From the NCBI GenBank assembly GCA_016206565.1, contig JACQRG010000034.1:1-8345 (forward strand): a stretch of 8,345 nt of DNA. Direction: 5' to 3'. The number at the start of each line of letters is the position of its first letter. The first letter of the stretch is position 1. Both the position numbers and the translations under genes were made by a program. Shown one piece after another: positions 1-8,345 of the stretch. The DNA is from Candidatus Omnitrophota bacterium (GTDB lineage: Bacteria; Omnitrophota; Gorgyraeia; Aquiviventales; Aquiviventaceae). Below the pieces are notes generated by a model, which searched no databases, was not told the origin of the DNA, and worked only from the letters and a program-made list of their open reading frames with translations.

Positions 1-2816
<2,816 letters not shown>

Positions 2817-2820
<4 letters not shown>

Positions 2821-4931
2821 GACGCTGGTTCGTCGCCACGGGGATCGCGGCGCTACTGGCCCATCCGTCGGCCGGCGCGGCGCAGATGCCGGCGGATCCA
2901 ACTCAGGAGTACGCGGCCGTGCAGCGGTCCTTCCTGCAGGAAGATTTCAACGCGGTGGCGATGCTGGGCAAAACATTTCTGCTGCGCCATCCGGCCGCGC
3001 CTGAGGCGCTGCGTATCGCGCTCTGGCGCGCCCTGAGCCTCGATCGTTTAAGCCAGGCTGGCGTCGCCATTCAAGAGCTGGAGGTGCTGGAGGCCCGGCT
3101 CGCCCCCCAGCAGCCGCTGTGGGCCGAAGTCGTCTATTGGAGAGCGGACATCTGCCGGCGCGCCGGGCGCATGGAGGCGGCGAAAGTGGCGCTGACCCGG
3201 CTCCAGGAGCTCGCCCCAGCCTCGGCCTGGGTCCCCCATGGACAAATCGGGCTGGGGTTGCTCTACCTGCAACTGCAGGCGTATGAGATCGCGCGCCGCT
3301 ACTTCCGGGAGGTGGCGCAGGAGTGGCCGGAAGCCGAGGTGGCGCTGGAGGCGCGCGTGTACGAGGGGCTCTGCCAGCTGAAGCTCAAGCGCTACGGCGA
3401 GGCGGTGCAGCTTCTGGAGCCGCTGCTGGATCGGCTCGGCCCGGGGCCGACGAAGGCCCAGGCGGTGTTCTATCTGGGCGAGGGATTGACCGGTCTTGGG
3501 CGGTTCGCCGAAGCGGCGCGCGCCTATCAGCAGGCCATGGAGCTTGGCCGGGCATCGGCCTGGTCGCGCCACGCCCAGTTCGCGCTGGGGTGGGCCCAGT
3601 ACGGGGCCGGCCGGTGCGACGAGAGCGTGCGCACGCTTGAGCGATACCTTCAAGACGCGGACGCCCAGCACCGGGCCGAGGCCTTCTTCGCCCGGGCCAG
3701 CTGCCTGATGCGCCTGGGCCGGGAGGAGCAGGCGATTGCGCAGTTTGAGGAATTGATCGCCCGTTCCGCGGCGCACCCCCTGGCGTATGAAGCGGTGCTG
3801 GCCTTAGCCGAGGCGCACACCCGGCGAAAACAGCCCGGCCGGGCCCAGGCGCTCCTGGAGCAATTCCTTCGCCAGCCGCTGGAGGAGCCGGTCAGGCATC
3901 GCGTCGTGCTCTTTCTGGGCGCGGTGGCGCTGGAGCATGGCGATGCGGACGCGGCCACCGCGGCCTTTGCCTCCCTGCGTGGGGCCGCAGATTTGGCGGT
4001 GCGCCAGGCCGCCCTGAACGGGCTGGGGGACGCCTCGCTGCATCTGGGCCGGCCGGAGGAAGCGAAGCGTTCCTTTGAAGCATCGCTGCAACTGTCAGCC
4101 ACCACGCCTGCGGGCGGCATGGCCGCCTATCATCTCGGACGCCTGGCCTTGCAGCAGGGCGAGGTGGAAAAGGCCATCAGCCTCTTTGGCGGCCTGAGCG
4201 GCCGGTCGGACGTGGCACTGGCGGATGACGCCAGCCTGGCGTTGGCCGTGGCCCTGATGCAGCAGGGCCGTCCGGAGCAGGCGCGAGGGCGGCTGGAGCA
4301 GCTGCGCCGGCAGCGGCCAGGCACGGTGGCGGCGGCAAGGGCCGCCTACTACCTGGCTCTGTTGAGAGCCGGGCAGGACGGCCATGAGGCCGAAACGCTG
4401 GCTCAGGAAACGGTCGCCCAGGCGCCGCACAGCGAGGAGGCGGCTGGGGCGCTGGTGCTCCTCGCCGACCTGCGCATCGGGCAGGCCTCGCTTTCGGAGG
4501 GGCGGGCCTGGCTGGCGCGCACGTACCGCGCCGGCCAGTTCACGCGGCGGCAGCGCGCCGCGCTGGCCAAGCGGCTGGGAGAGTATGCCCGGGCGGATCG
4601 GGCGTATGCCGAGGCGATCGAATGGTTTGCGCAAGCGCAGCAGTTGCTGCCGTCGCTGGCCGGCGAGGCGGCGTATCGCATGGCCTCCTGCTACGAGGAA
4701 GCCGGCGACGTGGAGGTGGCCCTCCAAGCCTATCAGGTCATCGCCCAGGCTCCGTGGGCGGTGCGGGGACGGCTGGCTGCGGCCAAGCTGTTAGAGCGGC
4801 AGGGTCGCGCGGGGGAGGCGGAAGCGATTTACGCCGCCCTGGCGCAAGCGGGGGTTCCGGAGTCGAAAGTGGTGCAAGAGCGGCTGGCGATTCTCAAGGC
4901 GCGCAGCGCCCACACGGTTCAGGCGCGCTAA
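2817..4931 (+). CDS. Exported tetratricopeptide-repeat (TPR) protein
   Basis: A 704-residue protein made almost wholly of TPR-like helical hairpins from about residue 30 to the C-terminus. Typical pieces are GRFAEAARAYQQAMELG (near residue 230) and YAEAIEWFAQAQQLLP (near residue 595), with the usual small residues and A/Y-x-x-A spacing. The N-terminus, MRRWFVATGIAALLA, followed by SAGAAQ, looks like a signal peptide with cleavage near residue 21, so the mature protein should be periplasmic or outer-membrane-facing. An in-frame ATG lies 60 nt upstream, but the start at 2817 places the signal peptide at the N-terminus and gives an ATGA overlap with the uvrA stop, indicating translational coupling. 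TPR proteins of this kind serve as scaffolds, for example in envelope or secretion complexes. No enzymatic domain is visible and the partner is unknown. Its link to the DNA-repair gene is positional only. Confidence 0.85.
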
Positions 4932-4935
4932 CGCC

Positions 4936-5286
4936 ATGGCCCGGCGCGCCCCAGGTGCCGTGCTGCTGGTGCTCGTGACCTGCCCGACGCCGGCCGTCGC
5001 CCGCCGCCTGGCCAGGGCGCTGTTGCGGCAGCGATTGGCCGCGTGCGTCAACATCCTGCCAGGAGTCCGCTCGCTGTTCTGGTGGCGGGGCAAGGTGGAC
5101 CAAGGCAAGGAAGTGTTGCTGCTGATCAAGACCGTGCGGGCGCATTTTCCGGCGCTTCGCCGGCGCATCCTCAGCTTGCACCCCTATGAGGTGCCTGAGG
5201 TGATTGCTTTCAAGATCCAGGCAGGGCATTTGCCGTATCTTGCCTGGGTGGCCTCGGAAACCGCAAAAAGGGGTCGGCGTGCTTGA
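4936..5286 (+). CDS. cutA: Divalent-cation tolerance protein CutA
   Basis: A 116-residue protein, close to the usual CutA length of about 105-115. The diagnostic motifs are present: LVTCPTPAVARRLARALL at the N-terminus, AACVN at residues 35-39, a SLFWWRGKV strand at 46-54, LLLIKT at 61-66, HPYEVPEV at 82-89, and a C-terminal YLAWV. CutA proteins form very stable trimers with a ferredoxin-like fold. E. coli mutants show altered copper tolerance, but the molecular role is still unclear. The ATG at 4936 lies 4 nt after the TPR gene's stop, so the gene is probably the last in the uvrA-TPR-cutA transcript. Its stop codon (5284-5286) lies within the -35 box of the next promoter, and the riboswitch terminator downstream would also end read-through transcripts from this gene. 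Family assignment is secure. Confidence 0.95.
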   Translation: MARRAPGAVLLVLVTCPTPAVARRLARALLRQRLAACVNILPGVRSLFWWRGKVDQGKEVLLLIKTVRAHFPALRRRILSLHPYEVPEVIAFKIQAGHLPYLAWVASETAKRGRRA

Positions 5287-5311
5287 CAAAGGAGATGTCG
5301 TTGGGCATACT
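5283..5311 (+). promoter_or_regulatory. Sigma70-type promoter for the riboswitch/pilin operon
   Basis: A perfect -35 hexamer TTGACA (5283-5288) is followed after 17 nt by CATACT (5306-5311), which matches 4 of 6 positions of the TATAAT -10 box. The DNA then becomes AT-rich (about 5308-5357), unlike anything else in the window. Transcription would begin near 5318, about 38 nt before the aptamer. The -35 box contains the cutA stop codon, so promoter and upstream gene overlap. This is predicted from consensus only. Confidence 0.7.
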
Positions 5312-5340
5312 TCCTATGTAATAAGAATAACGTAAAATTA

Positions 5341-5357
5341 AGTATTGAAATAGTACT
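5341..5357 (+). other. Small leader hairpin before the aptamer
   Basis: AGTATT (5341-5346) can pair with AGTACT (5352-5357) as six base pairs including one G-U, around a GAAAT loop. It ends next to P1 of the riboswitch and shares two bases with it, so it could compete with P1 or stack beside it. It is weak and may have no function. Confidence 0.3.
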
Positions 5358-5437
5358 GGCGATAAGGGCAAACCTCGGGTGACCGGGGGACGCAAAGCTA
5401 CGGGTCTCACGCTGAGACAGCCTAGCTGCCGAACCAG
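5356..5437 (+). ncRNA. Cyclic di-GMP-I riboswitch (GEMM-I aptamer)
   Basis: The sequence carries the conserved GEMM-I core: AAGGGCAAACC (5364-5374), then a hairpin CCTCGG/CCGGGG closed by a GTGA (GNRA) tetraloop (5379-5382), then GGACGCAAAG (5388-5397), then a long hairpin starting CTACGGGTCT, with stem GTCTCA/TGAGAC and returning through AGCCTAGCTGCCG (5419-5431). P1 can form from CTGG (5356-5359) and CCAG (5434-5437). By alignment to the Vibrio cholerae Vc2 structure, the two ligand-contacting bases correspond to G5367 (G20) and C5429 (C92). G rather than A at the G20 position favours cyclic di-GMP over 3',3'-cGAMP, although this one base is not proof. The RNA sits between a promoter and a terminator, upstream of prepilin genes. 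Such genes are a known target class of this riboswitch. Confidence 0.93.
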
Positions 5438-5454
5438 GGTGAGATTGCCGGGCT

Positions 5455-5479
5455 GCCGAACCAGTGGTTCGGCTTTTTT
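5455..5479 (+). terminator. Intrinsic terminator of the riboswitch expression platform
   Basis: GCCGAACC (5455-5462) pairs perfectly over 8 bp with GGTTCGGC (5466-5473) around a 3-nt loop. Six T residues follow immediately (5474-5479). It lies 18 nt after the aptamer and 20 nt before the first pilin gene's start, so it should act as an attenuator for the pilin operon and as an end point for transcripts reading through from cutA. Its 5' arm repeats the 3' strand of the aptamer exactly (see findings). Confidence 0.92.
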
Positions 5480-5485
5480 GTTATC

Positions 5486-5498
5486 GGGGGCCTGAAGG
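5486..5498 (+). promoter_or_regulatory. Ribosome binding site of the first prepilin gene
   Basis: GGGGG (5486-5490) and GAAGG (5494-5498) precede the ATG at 5499. The first is 8 nt from the start; the second directly abuts it. Both lie after the terminator, so the site is made only when transcription reads through. It is a modest rather than strong Shine-Dalgarno sequence. Confidence 0.45.
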
Positions 5499-5831
5499 AT
5501 GCGCGACGAGCGGGGGGCGGTGCTGGGCATCGTGATCATCACGGCGGTGGTGGCGGCCATCGCGGCCGCTGCCGCCCTGCAGATTGCCATTGCCCAGTCG
5601 CGGCATGCCCGGGCCTTCCGGGAGAGGGCGCGCGCCCAGGCGGCCGCAGAGGCCGGCCTGGTCTGGGCGATGGAGCAGCTGCGAGCGGACTCGACCTTGA
5701 CGTTCGACGCGCCGGTGGACGTGGTGATTCCTGGTATTACATCGGTAGAGGACATCCCGGTGGACATCGTGCCCACCTGCGCGGCGCCGTGCCAGAACCG
5801 CACGCTCAGGGCCACGGTGGTGTACCGATGA
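5499..5831 (+). CDS. PilX/GspK-like minor prepilin
   Basis: A 110-residue protein with a short charged leader, MRDERG, then a hydrophobic helix (about residues 7-33), then an amphipathic helix with the sequence RAQAAAEAGLVWAMEQL (residues 45-61). The RGA-hydrophobic start and the AAEAGL motif are typical of PilX/GspK-type minor pilins, which sit at the tip of type IV pili or type II secretion pseudopili. Cleavage by prepilin peptidase would fall after G6. There is no glutamate at mature position 5 (isoleucine instead), as in GspK-type tip pilins. The C-terminal domain is very small and has two cysteines (C94, C98) that could form a disulfide. This is the first gene after the riboswitch terminator. 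Its stop overlaps the next start (ATGA). The class is fairly clear; exact orthology is not. Confidence 0.75.
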   Translation: MRDERGAVLGIVIITAVVAAIAAAAALQIAIAQSRHARAFRERARAQAAAEAGLVWAMEQLRADSTLTFDAPVDVVIPGITSVEDIPVDIVPTCAAPCQNRTLRATVVYR

Positions 5832-6220
5832 GCCGCGCGATCCGGGGGGTCACCTTGACCGAGCTGGTGCTGGTGGTTGGGCTCCTCGCCATCCTCAGCT
5901 CCGTCGCGCTTCCCAATTACCAGCGCACGGTGGAGCGCAGCCGATGGCGGGCGGCCGGGGACACGCTCCAAGCCATCTACGCCGGGGAGCAGGTGTATTT
6001 CAGCCACAACGACGCGTACACGGATCTGTCAGGCGGCGGATGGGCGGACATCTACATGGATGATCCGAACACGAACGAAGTGAGCTACGACGTCCGGGTG
6101 TCTGGGCCTGGGGATACGAAGTTCACCGCCACCGCCAAGCGCCTCAGCGGGCCGCATAACAACAAGACCCAAACCATTGACGAAACCCGGAGCATGGCAG
6201 GCACGTGGACGCAGCCATGA
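5828..6220 (+). CDS. Type IV pilin-like protein (prepilin)
   Basis: A 130-residue prepilin. The leader MSRAIRG is followed by VTLTELVLVVGLLAILSSVA, the class III signal: cleavage after G7 and the conserved glutamate at mature +5 (E12). The first mature residue is valine instead of the common phenylalanine or methionine. The helix continues through LPNYQRTVERSRWRAAGDTL, and the segment IYAGEQVYFSHNDAYTDL (residues 50-67) is the pattern seen in many PilE/PilA-like pilins. There are no cysteines, so the C-terminal domain lacks the disulfide loop of classical PilA. The start at 5828 overlaps the previous stop by ATGA; an in-frame ATG upstream at 5789 would add 13 residues before the leader and is less likely. 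It may be the major pilin of this operon or a GspG-like pseudopilin; the sequence does not decide. Confidence 0.85.
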   Translation: MSRAIRGVTLTELVLVVGLLAILSSVALPNYQRTVERSRWRAAGDTLQAIYAGEQVYFSHNDAYTDLSGGGWADIYMDDPNTNEVSYDVRVSGPGDTKFTATAKRLSGPHNNKTQTIDETRSMAGTWTQP

Positions 6221-6669
6221 GGCGCGCGCAGGGGGGCTTCACGCTGGCGGAGCTGCTGATGGCCTCCGCTATCGCGTCGGTCATCGCGGCCGGCACGATG
6301 TCGGCGTTCGTCGCCGCGGCGCGCATGCAGCGCGGCGCCGCCGGCCCCCGTGACGCCGAGGCGGCGTTCCTGGCCCAGCAGTTCCTGGACGCGCTGCGCA
6401 ACCGGGTGGCGGCCGACTCCACATGGTTCGCCAGCGCTGCGGCGGCCTCATCCGGCGTCTGGATCAGCGATGACGCCCCGATCGAGGGCAGGGCGGGGAT
6501 GGATCCCATTGCGGCCGCTGCCTCGTTGCTCAACACGGGCGCGGGCGCCAGGCGCTGCTACCAGGTGATGCCGGCGGATTGCGACGGCGACGGGAGTGCC
6601 GTGGATGATTGTCACCAAGTCCAAGTGACGGTGTGCTGGAATGACCTCACAAGCTGTCCGTGTCCCTGA
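6217..6669 (+). CDS. Minor prepilin with calcium-loop-like C-terminus
   Basis: A 150-residue prepilin. The leader MRRAQGG and the sequence FTLAELLMASAIASVIAAG form a textbook prepilin peptidase site (cleavage after G7, E12 at mature +5) and membrane helix. The following helix, with DAEAAFLAQQFLDALRNRV, resembles PilW/GspJ-type minor pilins. The C-terminal part is cysteine-rich: C116, C122, C132 and three more in the last 12 residues. It includes DCDGDGSAVDDC (residues 121-132), which has the D-x-D-x-D-G spacing of EF-hand-like calcium loops. ATG at 6217 was chosen over GTG at 6205 because it gives the same ATGA coupling as its neighbours and a standard leader length. The gene overlaps the next by 29 nt. 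The assembly role is inferred from family and context. Confidence 0.82.
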   Translation: MRRAQGGFTLAELLMASAIASVIAAGTMSAFVAAARMQRGAAGPRDAEAAFLAQQFLDALRNRVAADSTWFASAAAASSGVWISDDAPIEGRAGMDPIAAAASLLNTGAGARRCYQVMPADCDGDGSAVDDCHQVQVTVCWNDLTSCPCP

Positions 6670-7426
6670 GCGCGCGCCGCGCGGCGTGACCCTGGCCGAG
6701 GTGCTGATCGCCTCGGCGCTGGGCGCGCTCGTGCTCGCGGGCATCGCGACCATGGGGTCGAACCGGGTGAGGATGCAGGCGGACTTCGCCCGCCACTCGC
6801 CGATCCTCGCCACAGGCTACCTGGACACCGCGCTCGCCCTGCAGCACCTCCAGAAGAGCCTGGCGGCCGCGGACCGCGTGAACATCCTGAATGCCGACCT
6901 CAGCGTCCAGGTGCGGATTCCCGAGATGCGCGCGAATAAGCCGCCGACCTGCACGAGCTGCACAGGGCCCGCGCCGGCCCCGTGTTGTCTGGACGACGCG
7001 CGGAACTTCCGCTGGGTGCAGTATGAGCTTCAGGATACGGCGGCCGATTCCGACACGGTGCCGGAATTGTGGTTCTTCGATGACACGGCGTCCGCCTCCG
7101 GCTGTCCCAAGCCGAAGCAGCTCAGCCCCCGGGTCACCTCCCTGCGGATAGACTACATGGACCGGGCCGACCTGCCGGCGCTCGGGGGGGTGGAGCCGTT
7201 CCCCGGCGGGGAGGACAACAACATCCTGAAATACACCATGACCTGGACCGGCACGGCGCCGGGCGGCGGCACGGCGCTGACGCACGACTTCCGCGGCGAG
7301 ACCGCGCTCAGGGCCGCGGTCTACTCGGCGGTCAATGCCGCAGGCAACGGACCCCTGGATTCCGGCTCCGGCCTGGCTGAGCCGAGCGTCAGCCCGCCGC
7401 CGGTCCGCTGCTCGGCGGGCCCATGA
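6641..7426 (+). CDS. PilW/GspJ-like minor prepilin
   Basis: A 261-residue prepilin. A 15-residue leader (MTSQAVRVPERAPRG) precedes VTLAEVLIASALGALVLAGI, with cleavage after G15 and glutamate at mature +5 (E20). As in the second pilin of the operon, the first mature residue is valine. Size, one N-terminal helix and the C-terminal pattern (PRVTSLRIDYMD, then a long beta-rich tail) fit PilW/GspJ-type minor pilins, the larger members of a pilus-initiating tip complex. A cysteine cluster, TCTSCTGPAPAPCC, lies near residues 106-119. The start at 6641 is 29 nt inside the previous gene; the only later start codon in frame near the N-terminus is the mature +1 valine itself, so this start is well supported. 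Family subgroup is uncertain. Confidence 0.82.
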   Translation: MTSQAVRVPERAPRGVTLAEVLIASALGALVLAGIATMGSNRVRMQADFARHSPILATGYLDTALALQHLQKSLAAADRVNILNADLSVQVRIPEMRANKPPTCTSCTGPAPAPCCLDDARNFRWVQYELQDTAADSDTVPELWFFDDTASASGCPKPKQLSPRVTSLRIDYMDRADLPALGGVEPFPGGEDNNILKYTMTWTGTAPGGGTALTHDFRGETALRAAVYSAVNAAGNGPLDSGSGLAEPSVSPPPVRCSAGP

Positions 7427-7431
7427 CGAAC

Positions 7432-7447
7432 AGGAGGAGGGTCGGCG
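7432..7447 (+). promoter_or_regulatory. Strong ribosome binding site of pilM
   Basis: AGGAGGAGG (7432-7440) is a near-perfect anti-Shine-Dalgarno match lying 7 nt before ATG at 7448. It is the strongest such site in the operon and marks the 21-nt gap between the last prepilin gene and pilM. It fixes the pilM start and suggests that pilM is translated independently of the overlapping genes upstream. Confidence 0.8.
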
Positions 7448-8345
7448 ATGATTGAGCTGGGCGGCTTGCTGCGCTCGGGAGCGGTCGGACTCGTGATTCG
7501 GCCCACCGAAGTGGAGGTCATTGAGCGCCGGGGCAAGAGAATCAGCGCCTACGCGCGGGTCCCCATCCAGGGCACGGAGGACGACCACCTGGTCGCCGCC
7601 ATCAAGGCGGCCGTGGCGTCCGCCGGCGTCAGGCGCAAGGCCATGGCCGTCTCGATCGCGGGGCATGATGTGCTCGTGCGCTCGTTCACCATCCCGGTCG
7701 TCCCCAAAGCGGAATGGGAGGGTGCTGTGCGGTTTGAGGCGCGCAAGTACATCCCGTTCAAGCCGGAGCAGTTGGCCTGGAGCGCGCAGGCGGCTCGGGG
7801 CGCCGACAAGGACAAGGAGAGCGTGGTGGTGTTCGTCGGCATCCAGCAGGAGCGGTTGCACCGCCTCCAGGCGCTGCTCGCACAGGCCGGCGTGCAGCCG
7901 CTGCTCATCGAGCCCCAGGCCATCAGCCTCGGCCGCGTGATCCAGCTGGGGCGCGCGGCCGCGGCGTCCGAGGCCGTGTGCGTCGTGGACGCGGGCCCCG
8001 GCGGCGGCGAGCTGGCAGTCCTGCGGGACGGGCTGCCCTTTATCACGCGTTCATTCCGTTTCTCCGCCGAATCGCCGCAGGCGCGCGCCGAGCAGCTCCA
8101 GGGCGAAATCAGCCTCTCCACGGCTTTTTTCCAGCGGGAGCATCCTGGTTCGCCGCTGCGCGGCATCCTGCTCTTCGGTCCTGACCAGGACGTGGAGGGG
8201 TGGCGCGGGCAGCTCCAGGGGCGCTTCGCCGCGCCCGTGGAGTCCGGGGCCGCCGTGGTGCGTCGCGCCGTCGGCGAGGGCCTGCCGCTTGGCGGAGCCA
8301 GCGCGGCTGGGCTGGCGCTCGGAGCCGCGCGCAGGGACGGGGGAG
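7448..8345 (+). CDS. pilM: PilM-like type IV pilus assembly protein, 3' end cut by window edge
   Basis: The frame is open from 7448 to the window end, giving 299 residues without a stop. PilM is an actin-like cytoplasmic protein that binds the N-terminus of PilN and links the inner-membrane PilN/PilO complex to the pilus motor. The best evidence is VRSFTIPVVPKAEWEGAVRF (residues 77-96) followed by EARKYIPF, a PilM hallmark. Further support comes from VVDAGPGGGELAVLRDGLPF (179-198) with the following ITRSF, and the AAGLALGAA segment (286-294), which resembles the PilM C-terminal ALGLALR, so only a few residues are probably missing. The first nucleotide-binding motif, usually like GIDIGSSSVK, is degenerate (GLVIRPTEVEV), and the second has DAGPGGG in place of DIG-like residues, so ATP binding may be weak or lost. 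Its place after the prepilin genes supports the call; pilN/pilO would be expected next. Confidence 0.88.
   Translation, partial: MIELGGLLRSGAVGLVIRPTEVEVIERRGKRISAYARVPIQGTEDDHLVAAIKAAVASAGVRRKAMAVSIAGHDVLVRSFTIPVVPKAEWEGAVRFEARKYIPFKPEQLAWSAQAARGADKDKESVVVFVGIQQERLHRLQALLAQAGVQPLLIEPQAISLGRVIQLGRAAAASEAVCVVDAGPGGGELAVLRDGLPFITRSFRFSAESPQARAEQLQGEISLSTAFFQREHPGSPLRGILLFGPDQDVEGWRGQLQGRFAAPVESGAAVVRRAVGEGLPLGGASAAGLALGAARRDGG

Noticed and set aside
5356..5437. 3',3'-cGAMP (GEMM-Ib) riboswitch instead of c-di-GMP
   Set aside because: The base aligned with Vc2 G20 is G5367; the cGAMP-selective subclass typically has A there. The call remains c-di-GMP, although only binding tests can exclude mixed specificity.
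5562..6524. Twelve-base match GCGGCCGCTGCC shared by the first and third prepilin genes
   Set aside because: It encodes alanine-rich stretches in both genes in GC-rich DNA and has no flanking similarity, so it is probably chance.
7423..7455. Ten-codon reading frame starting in the ATGA at the end of the last prepilin gene
   Set aside because: It spans the pilM ribosome binding site and ends just inside pilM. The product is too short and basic to recognise. At most it could affect pilM initiation, but no evidence shows this.
6647..7861. Long open frame (404 codons) on the - strand opposite the last prepilin gene and pilM
   Set aside because: It spans two well-supported + strand genes and the gap between them, and its product has no domain pattern. 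High GC makes such frames common.

Overview
The window is GC-rich (roughly two thirds G+C by eye) and every supported gene is on the + strand. It looks like chromosomal DNA of a diderm (Gram-negative-type) bacterium: there is an exported TPR protein with a signal peptide, a set of type IV prepilins followed by PilM, and a cyclic-dinucleotide riboswitch. The lineage cannot be fixed from the sequence. Codon use and gene mix would fit a deltaproteobacterium-like or candidate-phylum (for example Omnitrophota-like) genome, but that is a guess.

Region 1 (1-5286) is a compact gene run: the excinuclease subunit uvrA (first ~24 residues missing at the window edge), an exported 704-residue TPR-repeat protein that starts inside the uvrA stop codon, and the small trimeric protein CutA 4 nt after that. 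The uvrA gene contains a frame-preserving 69-nt palindrome built from GGGCT(G/C)A heptads, just before its second zinc-binding cysteine pair. This looks like a short dispersed repeat that inserted into the gene and is translated.

Region 2 (5283-5498) is the only long non-coding stretch. It holds a sigma70-type promoter whose -35 box overlaps the cutA stop codon, an AT-rich start region, a GEMM-I class cyclic di-GMP riboswitch, and an intrinsic terminator. The 3' strand of the aptamer (13 nt) is repeated exactly in the 5' arm of the terminator, which gives a direct way to couple ligand binding to termination.

Region 3 (5499-8345) is the operon under that switch. It encodes a PilX/GspK-like minor prepilin, a type IV pilin-like protein, two larger minor prepilins with cysteine-rich regions, and a divergent PilM that runs off the window about where the protein should end. 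The first four genes overlap each other (4, 4 and 29 nt), and pilM has a strong AGGAGG site. The simplest reading is that cyclic di-GMP controls, by transcription attenuation, the making of a type IV pilus or related pseudopilus. The rest of the assembly genes (pilN, pilO and so on) would be expected just beyond the right edge.
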